A model generated the notes under the pieces. That model did not search any database, was not told the origin of the DNA, and saw nothing but the letters and a program-made list of their open reading frames with translations. Positions 8,195 through 17,064 of a stretch of 64,000 nt of DNA are shown one piece after another. Source of the DNA: a virus; the IMG/VR virus record IMGVR_UViG_3300022744_000020, positions 186,001-250,000 of that record; one strand, 5' to 3'. The translations under genes and the position numbers were made by a program. Within the stretch, counting starts at the first letter, position 1; each line of letters starts with the position of its first letter.

Positions 8195-8689
8195 TTAAGC
8201 CTCGCTTGCGGAAAAGCCACCCACGACACTCTGAACCTTCAGGTCCCGATTCGGCGTCGGCACACCCTTCGGCCACCGAATACCGATCAGTCTCGCCAGC
8301 GGGAATTTCACGTCACTGACCCGGTTGCCCTGATTCCCCCCACGAACCACCAGATGCCCATCGGGCGTCTTTCCGAGGATGAAGCCCACGTGACCACCAC
8401 CTTCTCGTGCGAAGATGCCTACGGCCCCTTCCTGCGCGATGGTGAGGGGTTGTCCGAATTCCATCCAGTCACGTGCTCGGAAATAGTTTTCAGGCGGCTT
8501 GATTCCCACCTGGTTCAGGCAGTAAGCCACATAAACCCCACACCACGCCCCTGCGTTGATGGTGGGATTGAAACTGTCTGAGAACCACTTCGGTCCCAGT
8601 TTTTTTGCCCAGCCCTTGATTTCGATGGAGTTTTTGTTCTCCTCGAAGCCAAGATACTTCTTTCCTTCTTCAAGCCAAGGTGTCGACAT
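8195..8689 (-). CDS. Endolysin-like peptidase (TIGR02594/NlpC-P60-like)
   Basis: Likely cuts peptide cross-links of peptidoglycan. The 164-residue protein starts MSTPWLEEGKKYLGF, typical of the TIGR02594 family. It has the catalytic Cys in GAWCGVYVAYC (C50), the His in GGGHVGFIL (H100) and a polar third residue in RGGNQGNRV (N119). The ATG at 8689 is fixed by a GGAGG eight bases upstream on the minus strand. There is no signal peptide, so export would need a holin. The gene is followed by the 24-residue hydrophobic peptide and diverges from the gene at 8817. Confidence 0.85.
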   Translation of the reverse strand: MSTPWLEEGKKYLGFEENKNSIEIKGWAKKLGPKWFSDSFNPTINAGAWCGVYVAYCLNQVGIKPPENYFRARDWMEFGQPLTIAQEGAVGIFAREGGGHVGFILGKTPDGHLVVRGGNQGNRVSDVKFPLARLIGIRWPKGVPTPNRDLKVQSVVGGFSASEA

Positions 8690-8816
8690 CGCGTCCTCCA
8701 ATAAGAGATCCGACCTAAATCTTAGATCAGACGATGGTTTTAAATTCACAGATCGACCTCATCAAGTGCCCGATAATTCAGGCGTTCCAACATCGACTTC
8801 CCGGAGAAATACGCTC
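8690..8816. promoter_or_regulatory. Divergent intergenic region
   Basis: 127 bases between the minus-strand endolysin and the plus-strand gene at 8817. It must hold start signals for at least one direction. The GGAGG for the endolysin and CCGGAGAAATACGCTC for the plus gene are clear. It is AT-rich (TTTTAAATTC), but the recurring ACATAT-type motif is not present. Confidence 0.4.
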
Positions 8817-9707
8817 ATGTCTAAAAAGCAACTTCCTCAGCCCGAACAAAATTTCTTTCTGACGAAAGAGTTTGTTTTGGATACGTTCCCGAAGCAGACG
8901 CATCTTCGACTCAATGCCGTCACAGCCATGCTTGACTCGTGGTCGGCATTGATCTGGCCGCACATCCAAACCGCTTCCCCAACCCCAGAGTTGAACTCGC
9001 TGAAAGATCAGCTTCAACGTGCGAAGCTGAAGATCCAGCAGGCTGACAAAATGCGGCCACAAGATCACTTTGAGGGGCGCGGGACCATCGGCGTCGAAGT
9101 CAGCATGCATCTGAGAATGACGACGATAGCGCAGCCGCACTCCATTCAGAATGAACGGCTGAATTATGAGTTTCGTCAGCTTTTCGTCTATCCTATCGAA
9201 GAGTTCAGTGCGGAGGAACTGGACAAAATTGGGCAGGATCTGCTTCTGCTCTGCAAGCGAGTGCACTCGGTCTCAGTTAATCACAATCCGGGAGAACAGG
9301 CAGACGACATTGGTATCGTCGCGGAAGATCGAATCTTCAATTCCAAGACCCCGCTGCTTTATCTTCGCGGTACCTCACGCCAACACGATCTGGAGGGGGT
9401 GCAGACCAACACCGAACCCGCCACCTATGCAATGTATTCCAGTGCAGCCGGGCATTTCAAGATCGTCATCAATCACCCGATCGAAGGACCGATCGACGTC
9501 AATGGCGCTTTCTTTCTCGAAGGAATGCTTCTGGGGATTGTTTTCGGTCTCTGGTTGATGTATAGTGATTTCAAACGCGTCACTGAAGATGAGTCGTTCC
9601 TGCTGAGCGATTACCAGTCATTTGAAAACAAATGGAAAAATGACTTCCTAGAAGGAACTAAGTCCAAGGCAGTGATAGATTGCCTGGATGATGCGCACGA
9701 AGAATAA
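8817..9707 (+). CDS. Unknown protein, 296 aa
   Basis: The ATG at 8817 is preceded by CCGGAG. The product is soluble and begins MSKKQLPQPEQNFFLTKEF. It has a helical region with a Gln/Lys-rich stretch near residues 60-85 and a C-terminal hydrophobic segment GAFFLEGMLLGIVFGLWLM that could be a buried helix or a membrane helix. The end is acidic. No family is recognised. It is co-transcribed with the next gene. Confidence 0.8.
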   Translation: MSKKQLPQPEQNFFLTKEFVLDTFPKQTHLRLNAVTAMLDSWSALIWPHIQTASPTPELNSLKDQLQRAKLKIQQADKMRPQDHFEGRGTIGVEVSMHLRMTTIAQPHSIQNERLNYEFRQLFVYPIEEFSAEELDKIGQDLLLLCKRVHSVSVNHNPGEQADDIGIVAEDRIFNSKTPLLYLRGTSRQHDLEGVQTNTEPATYAMYSSAAGHFKIVINHPIEGPIDVNGAFFLEGMLLGIVFGLWLMYSDFKRVTEDESFLLSDYQSFENKWKNDFLEGTKSKAVIDCLDDAHEE

Positions 9708-9734
9708 CTCACTCACCTGAAACCTGGAAGAAAA

Positions 9735-10988
9735 ATGGAAAATTGCCTGAACCGAATCGTCGTTGCTTACGATCGCCGTGATTACGACGCCGCCCTTGCA
9801 GCGGCCCTGAAAATCTTCAACCTGCAGTCGGTGGGATATTCTCCCATCGTTCGCCCGATTGAGCCCAAACACCCGAATGAGAGCTTTTCTCAGTTCTACG
9901 GGTGTCAAACAGCGTACTTCCTCGGTTTCATGCCTGGACTGGCTGAGCTGATCGGGTTTCATGATGCTGGGTCCAGCGTCGTTGTCCATTACAACTTGCC
10001 GGATTCGGCTGAAATCCTTCGAGAACTCCCAGGAGCGCTGGGGACTCGCGTGGGGGATTGCCTCCTGCAGAAAACCCCCTTCCCTACGCAAGTGGCCATT
10101 TTGGCTCCGGTCACTCGGATTCTCATCACTGCGACTGAGAAGGAAAGCCTCACAACTCAAGTCTTGAAAGGACATCACGATGTTGCGTGGGATCGAATTC
10201 AGGCGCTTCCCGGCCTTGCTCATTGCCAGGAAGTTCTGACGGAGATCGAGGCGGGTCGGACCAAAATCACTTCCATGTACGATGACACCTTCGACCTCCT
10301 CAACCGTTGCCAAGATCCGGCAATGGCTTTTCTTCAACTTCTGACCCAGGGAGATCGGAAGGTACATGCGTCGAGAGAGGGGGAGCTTTCGGTCGGGATC
10401 CCGAATCTGCTGGAATACCCACTCCCTCGATTTCTGTTCACCCCTCCGAATTCGGGTCGCTGCATGGAAGCTACGATGGTTCGGGCCCCCGCCCATCTGG
10501 TTCGTTGTTACCTGAGAGTTCTTCGGGATATCAACCCGCTGGACTGGATCATCACGTATCAAGATGGTCCGGCGTTCAACTTCCAGTTTATGCCGCCGGA
10601 AAACGCCACCCCCGAGTACATCGAGGAGTTCGTCAAGACCCTTGGGGCACAATACAAGAACGGTTTCGGAACATTCAGTTGGGGAAGTATTTCTCACCTG
10701 AAGAAAATAGGCTACTTGGTGGATTTGCCCTCTGATGGCCAAGCTCCGAGGATGTGCCCGCTCTACGGCATCAATGACGGAACTGGAGCAATACCCAGCG
10801 CCTCGGGCCCTTTCCGGTCTTCGTATGAGATGCAGAGCCTGTTCGAACCCTGGGTCAGCGCGTGTCACAGTGAAGCACTGGCTGCAAAGCACATCCTGGA
10901 GAAAGCCAATCCAGAGAAAAAATATACCATATGTCAGCTTTCTCCGAGTGTTGATCAGACAAGCGCTGCGCGACTCTCGACTGTGTGA
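9735..10988 (+). CDS. Unknown protein, 417 aa
   Basis: A long soluble protein beginning MENCLNRIVVAYDRRDYDAA. The start region (a hydrophobic strand ending in D, then a helix, and later HYNLPDSAEIL) is loosely reminiscent of DHH-type phosphoesterases, but the diagnostic DHH triplet is missing, so no function is assigned. A terminator follows about 40 bases after the stop. Confidence 0.82.
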   Translation: MENCLNRIVVAYDRRDYDAALAAALKIFNLQSVGYSPIVRPIEPKHPNESFSQFYGCQTAYFLGFMPGLAELIGFHDAGSSVVVHYNLPDSAEILRELPGALGTRVGDCLLQKTPFPTQVAILAPVTRILITATEKESLTTQVLKGHHDVAWDRIQALPGLAHCQEVLTEIEAGRTKITSMYDDTFDLLNRCQDPAMAFLQLLTQGDRKVHASREGELSVGIPNLLEYPLPRFLFTPPNSGRCMEATMVRAPAHLVRCYLRVLRDINPLDWIITYQDGPAFNFQFMPPENATPEYIEEFVKTLGAQYKNGFGTFSWGSISHLKKIGYLVDLPSDGQAPRMCPLYGINDGTGAIPSASGPFRSSYEMQSLFEPWVSACHSEALAAKHILEKANPEKKYTICQLSPSVDQTSAARLSTV

Positions 10989-11030
10989 GTCTAGGTTCTG
11001 ACAAATAGTATGCGATAGAAGAAGCATAAA

Positions 11031-11070
11031 AAAATGAAGCCGCTGGTCAAAGGCGGCTTCATTTTTGCAG
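11031..11070 (+). terminator. Intrinsic terminator
   Basis: A 13-bp stem AAAATGAAGCCGC/GCGGCTTCATTTT (11031-11043 with 11053-11065) ends in a T-run. It closes the 8817-10988 unit. Confidence 0.88.
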
Positions 11071-11154
11071 CTCACGTCGTGGGGGATATTACCCAGAGCA
11101 ATAAGTGATCGCAAAGATCCGGGCTCTTTCTTTTTTGTCTATTCAGGACCTGAT

Positions 11155-12897
11155 ATGTTGAAATTAAAGTATCTGCTCTTAGGACTGGTCTTTGCGACAT
11201 TGTCCGCTTGCGGTGGTGGGGATGTGGAAGAAGCTCCCGTCAGCGCTCCACCAAGTGAATTTGTGGGTCCAGTGAGTCCCACACCGCCAGTCGTGGTGCC
11301 AGTTGATCCCACGCCGGTCAATCCAACTCCGACTCCAACGCCTATCACACCCGCCCCAGTCACCCCTACTCCCACACCAGTGATCACACCACCGGTAGTG
11401 GTTCCGGAACCCGTCCCCGTTGTGACCCCTCCTCCGGTCATTCCAGCGAACACCAAATGTTTGCCTGGGGTTGGATCCGACTATGTTGTCGGTGCTGGCC
11501 AACCTTATGGCTCCGCAGACTTGGTTCCGTGGGAAAGCTTGAAGGCCGGTGACAGCGTTCGCTTCACCTATTCAAGCTCACCATACAAAGCCAAATTCAT
11601 CGTGACTGGATTTGGTACTTCGGCTGCACCCATCACAATTTGCGGCATTCCTGGGCCGAATGGTGAAAGACCCATCATCGAAGGCGCGGGTGCTGTGACT
11701 CGCGCTAATCTGAACACGACCTACGGAAACTCGGAAGAGACCTTTGTTGCTCGAAGCGAACGCTCGATCATCGAAATCACGAAACCCAGCTATGGAACGT
11801 GGGATTCGTTCCCGAGCTATGTGGTGATCAAAGGTCTGAACATCCGTAATTTCAATAAGGGGGATACCTTCACCGATGCACGTGGTGCGTCACGGGTAGC
11901 TGCTCAGTTCAGTGCCTGTGTTTGGGTAGACCGTGGTCAAAATTTGGAATTCTCCGACAACGAGGTTTCGAATTGCTCGATGGCGATGTTCACGAAGTCC
12001 ACGAACGACGGGACCTTTGCGATCACCACGAATCTGAAAATCGCAGGAAACCACATGTGGGGACACGGTGTCGTCGGTTCAGACCGCGAACACACGATCT
12101 ATACCTCTGGATCGAACATTCTCTACGAGTTCAACCATTTCGGCCCTCTGAAATCCGGTGCCTTGGGTAACGCGATCAAAGATCGTTCGGCTGGTTTGAT
12201 GGTGCGATACAACTACATCGAAGAAGGAGCACACTCAATCGACATGGTGGAAGCGGAAGACTGGCCGGACATTGCCACGAAGCTGACTTCTTATCGCAGC
12301 ACTTATGTCTATGGCAACGTGATGAAGAAGACAGGGGACTCGGGGCCTTTCTTCCATTACGGCGGTGATCACTTCGGTGCCCCCGCAGGTGCAAACTGGG
12401 GAGAAACATTGTTCCGTCGAGGCACCCTGTACTTCTGGAACAACACAGTGATTGCCACTGGCGTAGAGGCTCGACTGTTCAAGCTTTCTACCACCCTGGA
12501 GACAGCTCAGATTTGGAACAATGTGTTCTACGGAACCGTCCCGACTGGGGCTTTCTTCCTTCGGCAAAATGAGAGCGACAATGTCTCGGCAAGTTATACT
12601 CGCGCTGGCAATCTGGTGTTTGGTGTTAACTGGGTTCGCGCGGACTATGCTGACAGCGACATCTATCACCCGATCCCAGGAACGATCAGTGGGATGAGTA
12701 ACTTCATCACTGGGACGCTCTCCCCGATTGAGTTGTCTACTTATCGCCCGGTTGCTGGGTCGTCCGTGATCGACAAAGCCCAAGCTAATCTGTCCGGCGT
12801 CAGCGGCATCTCGGTGAACTATCAATTCGTTGGTGGGCAGCCACAGAGTCGGACCACGACGGGTGCTGGTGTGGATCTTGGAGCTATTGAGTATTGA
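11155..12897 (+). CDS. Surface lipoprotein with Pro-rich linker and beta-helix domain
   Basis: The 580-residue product starts with a lipoprotein signal (hydrophobic core, lipobox LSAC, C19), so it should be lipidated and anchored in the host outer membrane. Residues about 27-98 are a Pro/Thr/Val-rich linker with PTPTPTP repeats. The rest is Gly/Asn-rich with recurring short strands (VVIKGLNIRNF, LEFSDNEVSNCS, LKIAGNHMWG, LYFWNNTVIATG), the pattern of right-handed parallel beta-helix proteins such as polysaccharide lyases. The C-terminus (GSSVIDKAQANLSG...GVDLGAIEY) looks like the 'choice-of-anchor Q' type end of bacterial surface proteins. The ATG at 11155 has AGGACC upstream. A bacterial origin is likely. 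It could degrade or mask surface glycan, or block superinfection; neither is shown. Confidence 0.82.
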   Translation: MLKLKYLLLGLVFATLSACGGGDVEEAPVSAPPSEFVGPVSPTPPVVVPVDPTPVNPTPTPTPITPAPVTPTPTPVITPPVVVPEPVPVVTPPPVIPANTKCLPGVGSDYVVGAGQPYGSADLVPWESLKAGDSVRFTYSSSPYKAKFIVTGFGTSAAPITICGIPGPNGERPIIEGAGAVTRANLNTTYGNSEETFVARSERSIIEITKPSYGTWDSFPSYVVIKGLNIRNFNKGDTFTDARGASRVAAQFSACVWVDRGQNLEFSDNEVSNCSMAMFTKSTNDGTFAITTNLKIAGNHMWGHGVVGSDREHTIYTSGSNILYEFNHFGPLKSGALGNAIKDRSAGLMVRYNYIEEGAHSIDMVEAEDWPDIATKLTSYRSTYVYGNVMKKTGDSGPFFHYGGDHFGAPAGANWGETLFRRGTLYFWNNTVIATGVEARLFKLSTTLETAQIWNNVFYGTVPTGAFFLRQNESDNVSASYTRAGNLVFGVNWVRADYADSDIYHPIPGTISGMSNFITGTLSPIELSTYRPVAGSSVIDKAQANLSGVSGISVNYQFVGGQPQSRTTTGAGVDLGAIEY

Positions 12898-12914
12898 ACT
12901 CAAAATAGTGCAAA

Positions 12915-12945
12915 GGACAGGGCTTTCGGGCCCTGTCCTTTTTTT
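12915..12945 (+). terminator. Intrinsic terminator after lipoprotein gene
   Basis: A 9-bp stem GGACAGGGC/GCCCTGTCC (12915-12923 with 12930-12938), loop TTTCGG, followed by seven T. Confidence 0.9.
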
Positions 12946-12989
12946 ATGCCTTAGCGGTTTAGTATGTAAAAACCAACCGAGTAATTCCC

Positions 12990-14054
12990 ATGACCGAATT
13001 CAAGTATCTCAATCGCAAAACTGCTGAACTTCTTTTTGGAACTGACTTTCTAATACCTGGTCAGACCAACTCCGAACTCCATCGTGGGATTATAGCCACC
13101 AGGCAATCTCTTCAAATGCTGTCGGTTCAATTAGGGCAGCACTTCCCGATGCTCGGCACGATCTCTTTGTCGGACGCAAACATGTCCATCTTCCCAGAGG
13201 TTTCCGAGCAAGAGCAAATCAAGAACTTTCTCAAAGGAAAGAACGGGTACGGTGATGAAATTCGTCGTTTCATTGCTCGAATGGTTTGCTTCAGTGGACC
13301 TGTGTCGGAACGAATTGTGGATGACCGGATCATTTACCATCTGGGAACTCATCCGGAACTGACGGTTCTGAATAAAGAGTTTCTTTTGGCGTACCCCAAT
13401 AACCTGCCCCTATTGAGGATAAAGAATCCCAAGGATCTGAATGTCGCTTTCTTCCGATGGTTTCGTCAGCGTGCTCACAGTTTGAAAGTTCCTGTTTTCA
13501 AATCCGTTCGTTACCCGTTGGTGTCGATGGAGTTTGAACCCAATGGCGTTGGACACGCTATTCAGCACGAGCTAGAAGGTGTATTCACGTATGAAAACGA
13601 ATCGAGTATTCCGGACGATTTACTAGATGAAATAACCACCCACATTAGTAACCACGTTGGTCTGGGTCCGGATCTTGAACTTACGATGGAGGCCGTTCAG
13701 AGCACGCTGATTCAAATCTTGAACGAAGGAGTGAAATCTAAAGAATCACTGTATCTCTACGGTCAGGACCATCGCACTGAATCAAATCGCAGTCTGATTA
13801 TCAGTAAATTGAAAGAAGGTACGGTAATAGAAATACTTCTTAGCTATTACGACTATAACGGCCGAGAGGTTGGGTACAGACACGTCTGCGAAATTGGGGA
13901 GGAGTTGACGGAAGAAAAGAAAACGGAGGCTCTAAGCTGGATCAAAGATTGCTTTGAAAAGATCAAATCCCCCACCGATCAGTGGTTTGTCGCGGATGTC
14001 CTGATGAGGCGATACAAAGAACTGACCAAAGAAATCAAGTCCCAGCAGGAGTGA
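12990..14054 (+). CDS. Unknown protein, 354 aa
   Basis: A soluble protein of mixed charge beginning MTEFKYLNRKTAELLFG. No catalytic motif stands out. The C-terminus is helical and Lys-rich (RRYKELTKEIKSQQE). It sits alone between a terminator and the promoter-like motif at 14072, so it may be a single-gene unit. Confidence 0.8.
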   Translation: MTEFKYLNRKTAELLFGTDFLIPGQTNSELHRGIIATRQSLQMLSVQLGQHFPMLGTISLSDANMSIFPEVSEQEQIKNFLKGKNGYGDEIRRFIARMVCFSGPVSERIVDDRIIYHLGTHPELTVLNKEFLLAYPNNLPLLRIKNPKDLNVAFFRWFRQRAHSLKVPVFKSVRYPLVSMEFEPNGVGHAIQHELEGVFTYENESSIPDDLLDEITTHISNHVGLGPDLELTMEAVQSTLIQILNEGVKSKESLYLYGQDHRTESNRSLIISKLKEGTVIEILLSYYDYNGREVGYRHVCEIGEELTEEKKTEALSWIKDCFEKIKSPTDQWFVADVLMRRYKELTKEIKSQQE

Positions 14055-14071
14055 TTCCATCTTTTTTCAGT

Positions 14072-14137
14072 CACATATAACCTATGTGAATCGAAGCAAT
14101 CCTTGCTTCAGCCCACTCCCGAGAAAGGGAATTAATC
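14072..14137 (+). promoter_or_regulatory. Putative phage promoter plus conserved leader
   Basis: CACATATAACC (14072-14082) follows CTTTTTTCAG and is continued by TATGTGAATCGAAG. A small hairpin GAAGCA/TGCTTC lies between. It ends in CTCCCGAGAAAGGGAATTA, which is shared almost base for base with the leader at 24467. CACATA/TATGTG also makes the motif partly palindromic here. Confidence 0.6.
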
Positions 14138-14443
14138 ATGGCAATGATGCGAATCACTTTTGGAAGACTGATGTTTTCCGTTCACGAAAAAGAGGCTGAA
14201 AAGTTAAATAAGGAGTTTATAGCGGCTGGTGGTGATCGCGCCGCCCTGGCAATACTCGTGAACAACGGCTGGAAGTTTCGTGTCATTCCAGCCCGACCAA
14301 ACCCTGGGGAGTTGGACCTCCCGCATGACTGGAAAGATATAGTCGAGGTAATTTCTCAGCCTCGCTTATCTTTGTGGGAAAGGTGCGTCCGACCCGAACC
14401 GATCCCCTTCCCCTCGTTTTCTGAATTTTCTCAGTTCTCCTGA
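14138..14443 (+). CDS. Unknown protein, 101 aa
   Basis: The ATG at 14138 follows the conserved AGAAAGGGAATTAATC leader. The N-terminus MAMMRITFGRLMFSVHEKEA precedes a helix and a GGDRAALAILVNNGWKFRVI segment. The end is Pro/Ser/Phe-rich. It is soluble and of unknown role. Confidence 0.75.
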   Translation: MAMMRITFGRLMFSVHEKEAEKLNKEFIAAGGDRAALAILVNNGWKFRVIPARPNPGELDLPHDWKDIVEVISQPRLSLWERCVRPEPIPFPSFSEFSQFS

Positions 14444-14459
14444 TAAAAGGACCTTTCTC

Positions 14460-15029
14460 ATGAACGCCCTGAATATTCTTTCTCTCTCCTCGGTGACGCC
14501 TGCTGAACTCGATCAATGCATGCTCGAGAACCTTGGCGTCGTTGACAAAATCACCCTCGCGGACGGTACCTGCCTGAAATACTGGAACGAGTTCATTCCC
14601 AACCTCCTGCCCGGTGGTTGGTCCGTCCGTTGGGTTAATGTGAAGCCGACTTCGGCAGACCTGGTGCTTGTCCCAAACACCGGTCGTGCTCGTCACGTTC
14701 GGAAACAAGGGTTTGTCCAGCACTGGATGAAGAAGGGTCTTGACGCCGTCGAGGCTGAAGCACTCTACGAATGCCGCACGCAATACAAAATCGAGGTGGC
14801 CGACAAAGCCATTGAGATTTGGATCGCTCCTGAAAATGAGAAGCTCTATAATGCCTACCACGCACTATGCGACCATCCGGGATCGTACGGCTCTGGCTCC
14901 GGTCGCTCCGGCTGGCGCATGAAGAATCTCGATTCGCTCAAGGGAGCGGATCTACACGAGTGGTCCGCACAGCGAGAACTGGCATTGGTGATTTGCATTC
15001 GGGCACTTCAAGAAGCCAATGCCAACTGA
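14460..15029 (+). CDS. Unknown protein, 189 aa
   Basis: The start ATG at 14460 follows AAAAGGACCTTTCTC. A soluble protein with several Trp residues (WNEF, WSVRWVNV, WMKKG) and a Gly/Ser-rich loop (GSYGSGSGRSGW). No family is recognised. Its stop lies 10 bases before the next start. Confidence 0.8.
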   Translation: MNALNILSLSSVTPAELDQCMLENLGVVDKITLADGTCLKYWNEFIPNLLPGGWSVRWVNVKPTSADLVLVPNTGRARHVRKQGFVQHWMKKGLDAVEAEALYECRTQYKIEVADKAIEIWIAPENEKLYNAYHALCDHPGSYGSGSGRSGWRMKNLDSLKGADLHEWSAQRELALVICIRALQEANAN

Positions 15030-15039
15030 GGGAAATCAA

Positions 15040-15423
15040 ATGACGTTCGCAATCTTCAACCATCAAATTCTTCAGGCTCTTCCAGGAGTGCTGGAGGAAC
15101 TGGGGCTGATCCCTGGGCAAGTGGTATCGGCCGAGGAGGTGAAAATGATCACGGCCTCCAATCTGATGAAAATGTTGGAGGTCATGTCGGCTCCCAAGAT
15201 CCGATCGGAATACTTGTCCCGAAGACTCCCGACTGTGCCTCCCCAGGAAGCCGGAGGAAATTATGGGTACTCAAGCCGCGAGGAATTTCTGACCGCGGTG
15301 AAAGCGGCCACCTTTAGGAGAGAACAGACCGGACAAATCCCCGCACCCGCGTCCGATCTGATTGGATACCGTTTTCCGCTTGAGTTCTTCGCAGGTAAAG
15401 GGATCTGTCAGGATCTCAACTGA
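15040..15423 (+). CDS. Unknown protein, 127 aa
   Basis: The ATG at 15040 is favoured over one at 15019 because GAGGGA lies 5-8 bases before it and the longer form would overlap the preceding gene. A small soluble, helical protein (FAIFNHQILQALPGVLEELG). The unit ends at the terminator at 15426. Confidence 0.75.
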   Translation: MTFAIFNHQILQALPGVLEELGLIPGQVVSAEEVKMITASNLMKMLEVMSAPKIRSEYLSRRLPTVPPQEAGGNYGYSSREEFLTAVKAATFRREQTGQIPAPASDLIGYRFPLEFFAGKGICQDLN

Positions 15424-15425
15424 AA

Positions 15426-15468
15426 CACAGCCCCGGATTTCTCCGGGGCTGTGTAACTTTATTTTTTG
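15426..15468 (+). terminator. Intrinsic terminator
   Basis: An 11-bp stem CACAGCCCCGG/CCGGGGCTGTG (15426-15436 with 15443-15453), loop ATTTCT, followed by TAACTTTATTTTTT. Confidence 0.88.
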
Positions 15469-15499
15469 TCCTCTTACTCTGAACTCAAAGGAGCCCAAA

Positions 15500-15808
15500 A
15501 TGACCAATCAAGTTACCGGAACTTTTTATTTAAGAGAAGCCGGCTCGGATAACTTTCAATCTCAAATCGAGATGGGTAACCAGGAGAAAATAATTATGGT
15601 TATTGGAGTTTTGAAAGTCCCGGTTTCCTTTATTGCCGATGAACAATCCGTCCCAATTTCGGGAGTCGTAAAGGCAAATGGTGAGGTAGTTCTCAAAATG
15701 CACATGACGATGCGAGAGGACTATAGAGACAAAATAGGACTCAGAGGTTACTATTATTCCGGCCTCAAAATGGGTAGTTTGTTACTTGAACCGATATGGA
15801 AGGTTTAA
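15500..15808 (+). CDS. Unknown protein, 102 aa
   Basis: The ATG at 15500 follows AAAGGAGCCCAAA. The product is predicted to be mainly beta-strand (TGTFYLREAG, IIMVIGVLKVPVSFI, ISGVVKANGEVVLKMHM), perhaps a small beta-barrel or binding domain. The stop is joined directly to the next ATG (TAAATG). Confidence 0.75.
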   Translation: MTNQVTGTFYLREAGSDNFQSQIEMGNQEKIIMVIGVLKVPVSFIADEQSVPISGVVKANGEVVLKMHMTMREDYRDKIGLRGYYYSGLKMGSLLLEPIWKV

Positions 15809-16606
15809 ATGTTTACCTACGCTCGCTTTTCAAGCAAGGAAAAACCCGGCTATGAAGTGTCTAGTGCCGGGGATAATCGATTCTCAGCACTGAACGCTGT
15901 TCTAGAAGACGGCAGAAGCATTGAGATGCATTATCAACTAGACGTTAAAGGATATTCCCCTGGAGGGACGGATTGGAAACTAGGTAAAGGTAAACCGGGA
16001 CTTAATCCTCAGACGGACCTATGGTCCGAATACCTGAAACTCTGGTGGCGGTGGTGCAAACTTAATCCAAAAATGCTGGAGTTTCTTAGAGAGGTAGTAG
16101 AGAAAGAAAACAGCGGTCTTCTAACTGATAAGTTTGCCAGTACAGACATCAGCCAAGCTCGGGCACTTGCCGAGATATTGAACACGCCAATATCTAAATT
16201 GATAGTCGTACCCACAAGCTTTAATGAAAAGATACCAAGTAAGATAGAGCGGTATCTATCTCAAAATCATCCGAGCATTTTGGAACAGTATTTGACTCAC
16301 ATGGGGTTAAGCCGAGCTCAAAGCAACGACTGGTCCACCGATCAAACCCGAATGACGTGGACGTGGATCTGGTCAAGTCGTTCCGTGGAAGAGCTGTTAT
16401 TATTTTGGCCGTGCTTGCAAGTAGACTTCTTAGAGAAAGTTTGGAAGTTCAGAATCAACGAACTACTTCTTGAGAAACTGAAGTGGTATCCGGACATTCC
16501 TATCGTAATTCTTTCGCCATCGCCAGGCAAAACAATAGGACCCATTAGACAAATTTACCCGTACCTTCAAGAAAACAATAGAACATCGCAGTACCAATTT
16601 GTGTAA
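15809..16606 (+). CDS. Unknown protein with a domain common in phages, 265 aa
   Basis: The first half carries AGDNRFSALNAVLEDGRSIE, VKGYSPGG, WKLGKGKPGL, LWWRWCKLNP and LLTDKFASTDISQARALA. From memory this order is shared by a domain seen in many phage and some bacterial proteins and lacking a firm function. The second half (about 150-265) is not recognised. ATG directly abuts the previous stop. Confidence 0.8.
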   Translation: MFTYARFSSKEKPGYEVSSAGDNRFSALNAVLEDGRSIEMHYQLDVKGYSPGGTDWKLGKGKPGLNPQTDLWSEYLKLWWRWCKLNPKMLEFLREVVEKENSGLLTDKFASTDISQARALAEILNTPISKLIVVPTSFNEKIPSKIERYLSQNHPSILEQYLTHMGLSRAQSNDWSTDQTRMTWTWIWSSRSVEELLLFWPCLQVDFLEKVWKFRINELLLEKLKWYPDIPIVILSPSPGKTIGPIRQIYPYLQENNRTSQYQFV

Positions 16607-16614
16607 AAAGAAGA

Positions 16615-16660
16615 ACATATATCATTCAACTGAACCAACCCAGACGAAAAAGGAATTCCC
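16615..16660 (+). promoter_or_regulatory. Putative phage promoter plus CCCAGACGAAAAAGG leader
   Basis: ACATATATCATT (16615-16626) matches the recurring AT-rich motif. CCCAGACGAAAAAGGAATTC (16639 on) is the same leader found at 641 and 35827 and supplies the ribosome binding site for the gene at 16661. Confidence 0.6.
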
Positions 16661-17059
16661 ATGTCATACCCTCTCAGCCTTGCCCAATACACGCGCAAAG
16701 CCAGCAGCCGATTAATCGAGTACATGCTTGCGCATCTGAGCCCGCGAACCTTTGGCCCGACAAATGCCAAGCTGTTCGATAACGACGCGATCGTCGTTAT
16801 CGAATCGTCAATCGTTTCCAACAACCTCGGCCGTGTGGTGAAGATTCACAGCCCGGTACTTTGTTTAGTAGCCAACGACAAAGACAACAAAGCGGCCTAC
16901 TTCGCCCCAGGCGAGATCTATGTTGTTTTGGGAGCTGTAGCCCAAACCGATGGCCGTGAAGACTCCCAGCATTTTGGAACAGTTAGTTTGGCACTCGGCC
17001 AAAACCTAAGGCTCGCCACCCCCAATGAAATCAACACCTACAAATCCCAACAGGAGTAA
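16661..17059 (+). CDS. Unknown protein, 132 aa
   Basis: Begins MSYPLSLAQYTRKASSRLIEY and has a beta-rich middle (VVKIHSPVLCLVANDKD, AAYFAPGEIYVVLG). That middle resembles the HPVLAIRS...IIYFPPFALYLAKS stretch of the next gene, so the two may share a domain. No known function. Confidence 0.78.
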   Translation: MSYPLSLAQYTRKASSRLIEYMLAHLSPRTFGPTNAKLFDNDAIVVIESSIVSNNLGRVVKIHSPVLCLVANDKDNKAAYFAPGEIYVVLGAVAQTDGREDSQHFGTVSLALGQNLRLATPNEINTYKSQQE

Positions 17060-17064
17060 ACCCA

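Noticed and set aside
9648-11114. 488-codon minus-strand frame
   Set aside because: Runs opposite two plus-strand genes with good starts and contains a terminator at its start; composition looks like an antisense shadow.
11094-11138. Second terminator before the lipoprotein gene (AGAGC...GCTCTTTC)
   Set aside because: The stem is only 5 bp with a long loop; the strong terminator at 11031 is enough.
11139-11456. Gly/Thr/Val-rich minus-strand frame
   Set aside because: Artefact of the repetitive Pro/Thr linker of the lipoprotein gene on the other strand.
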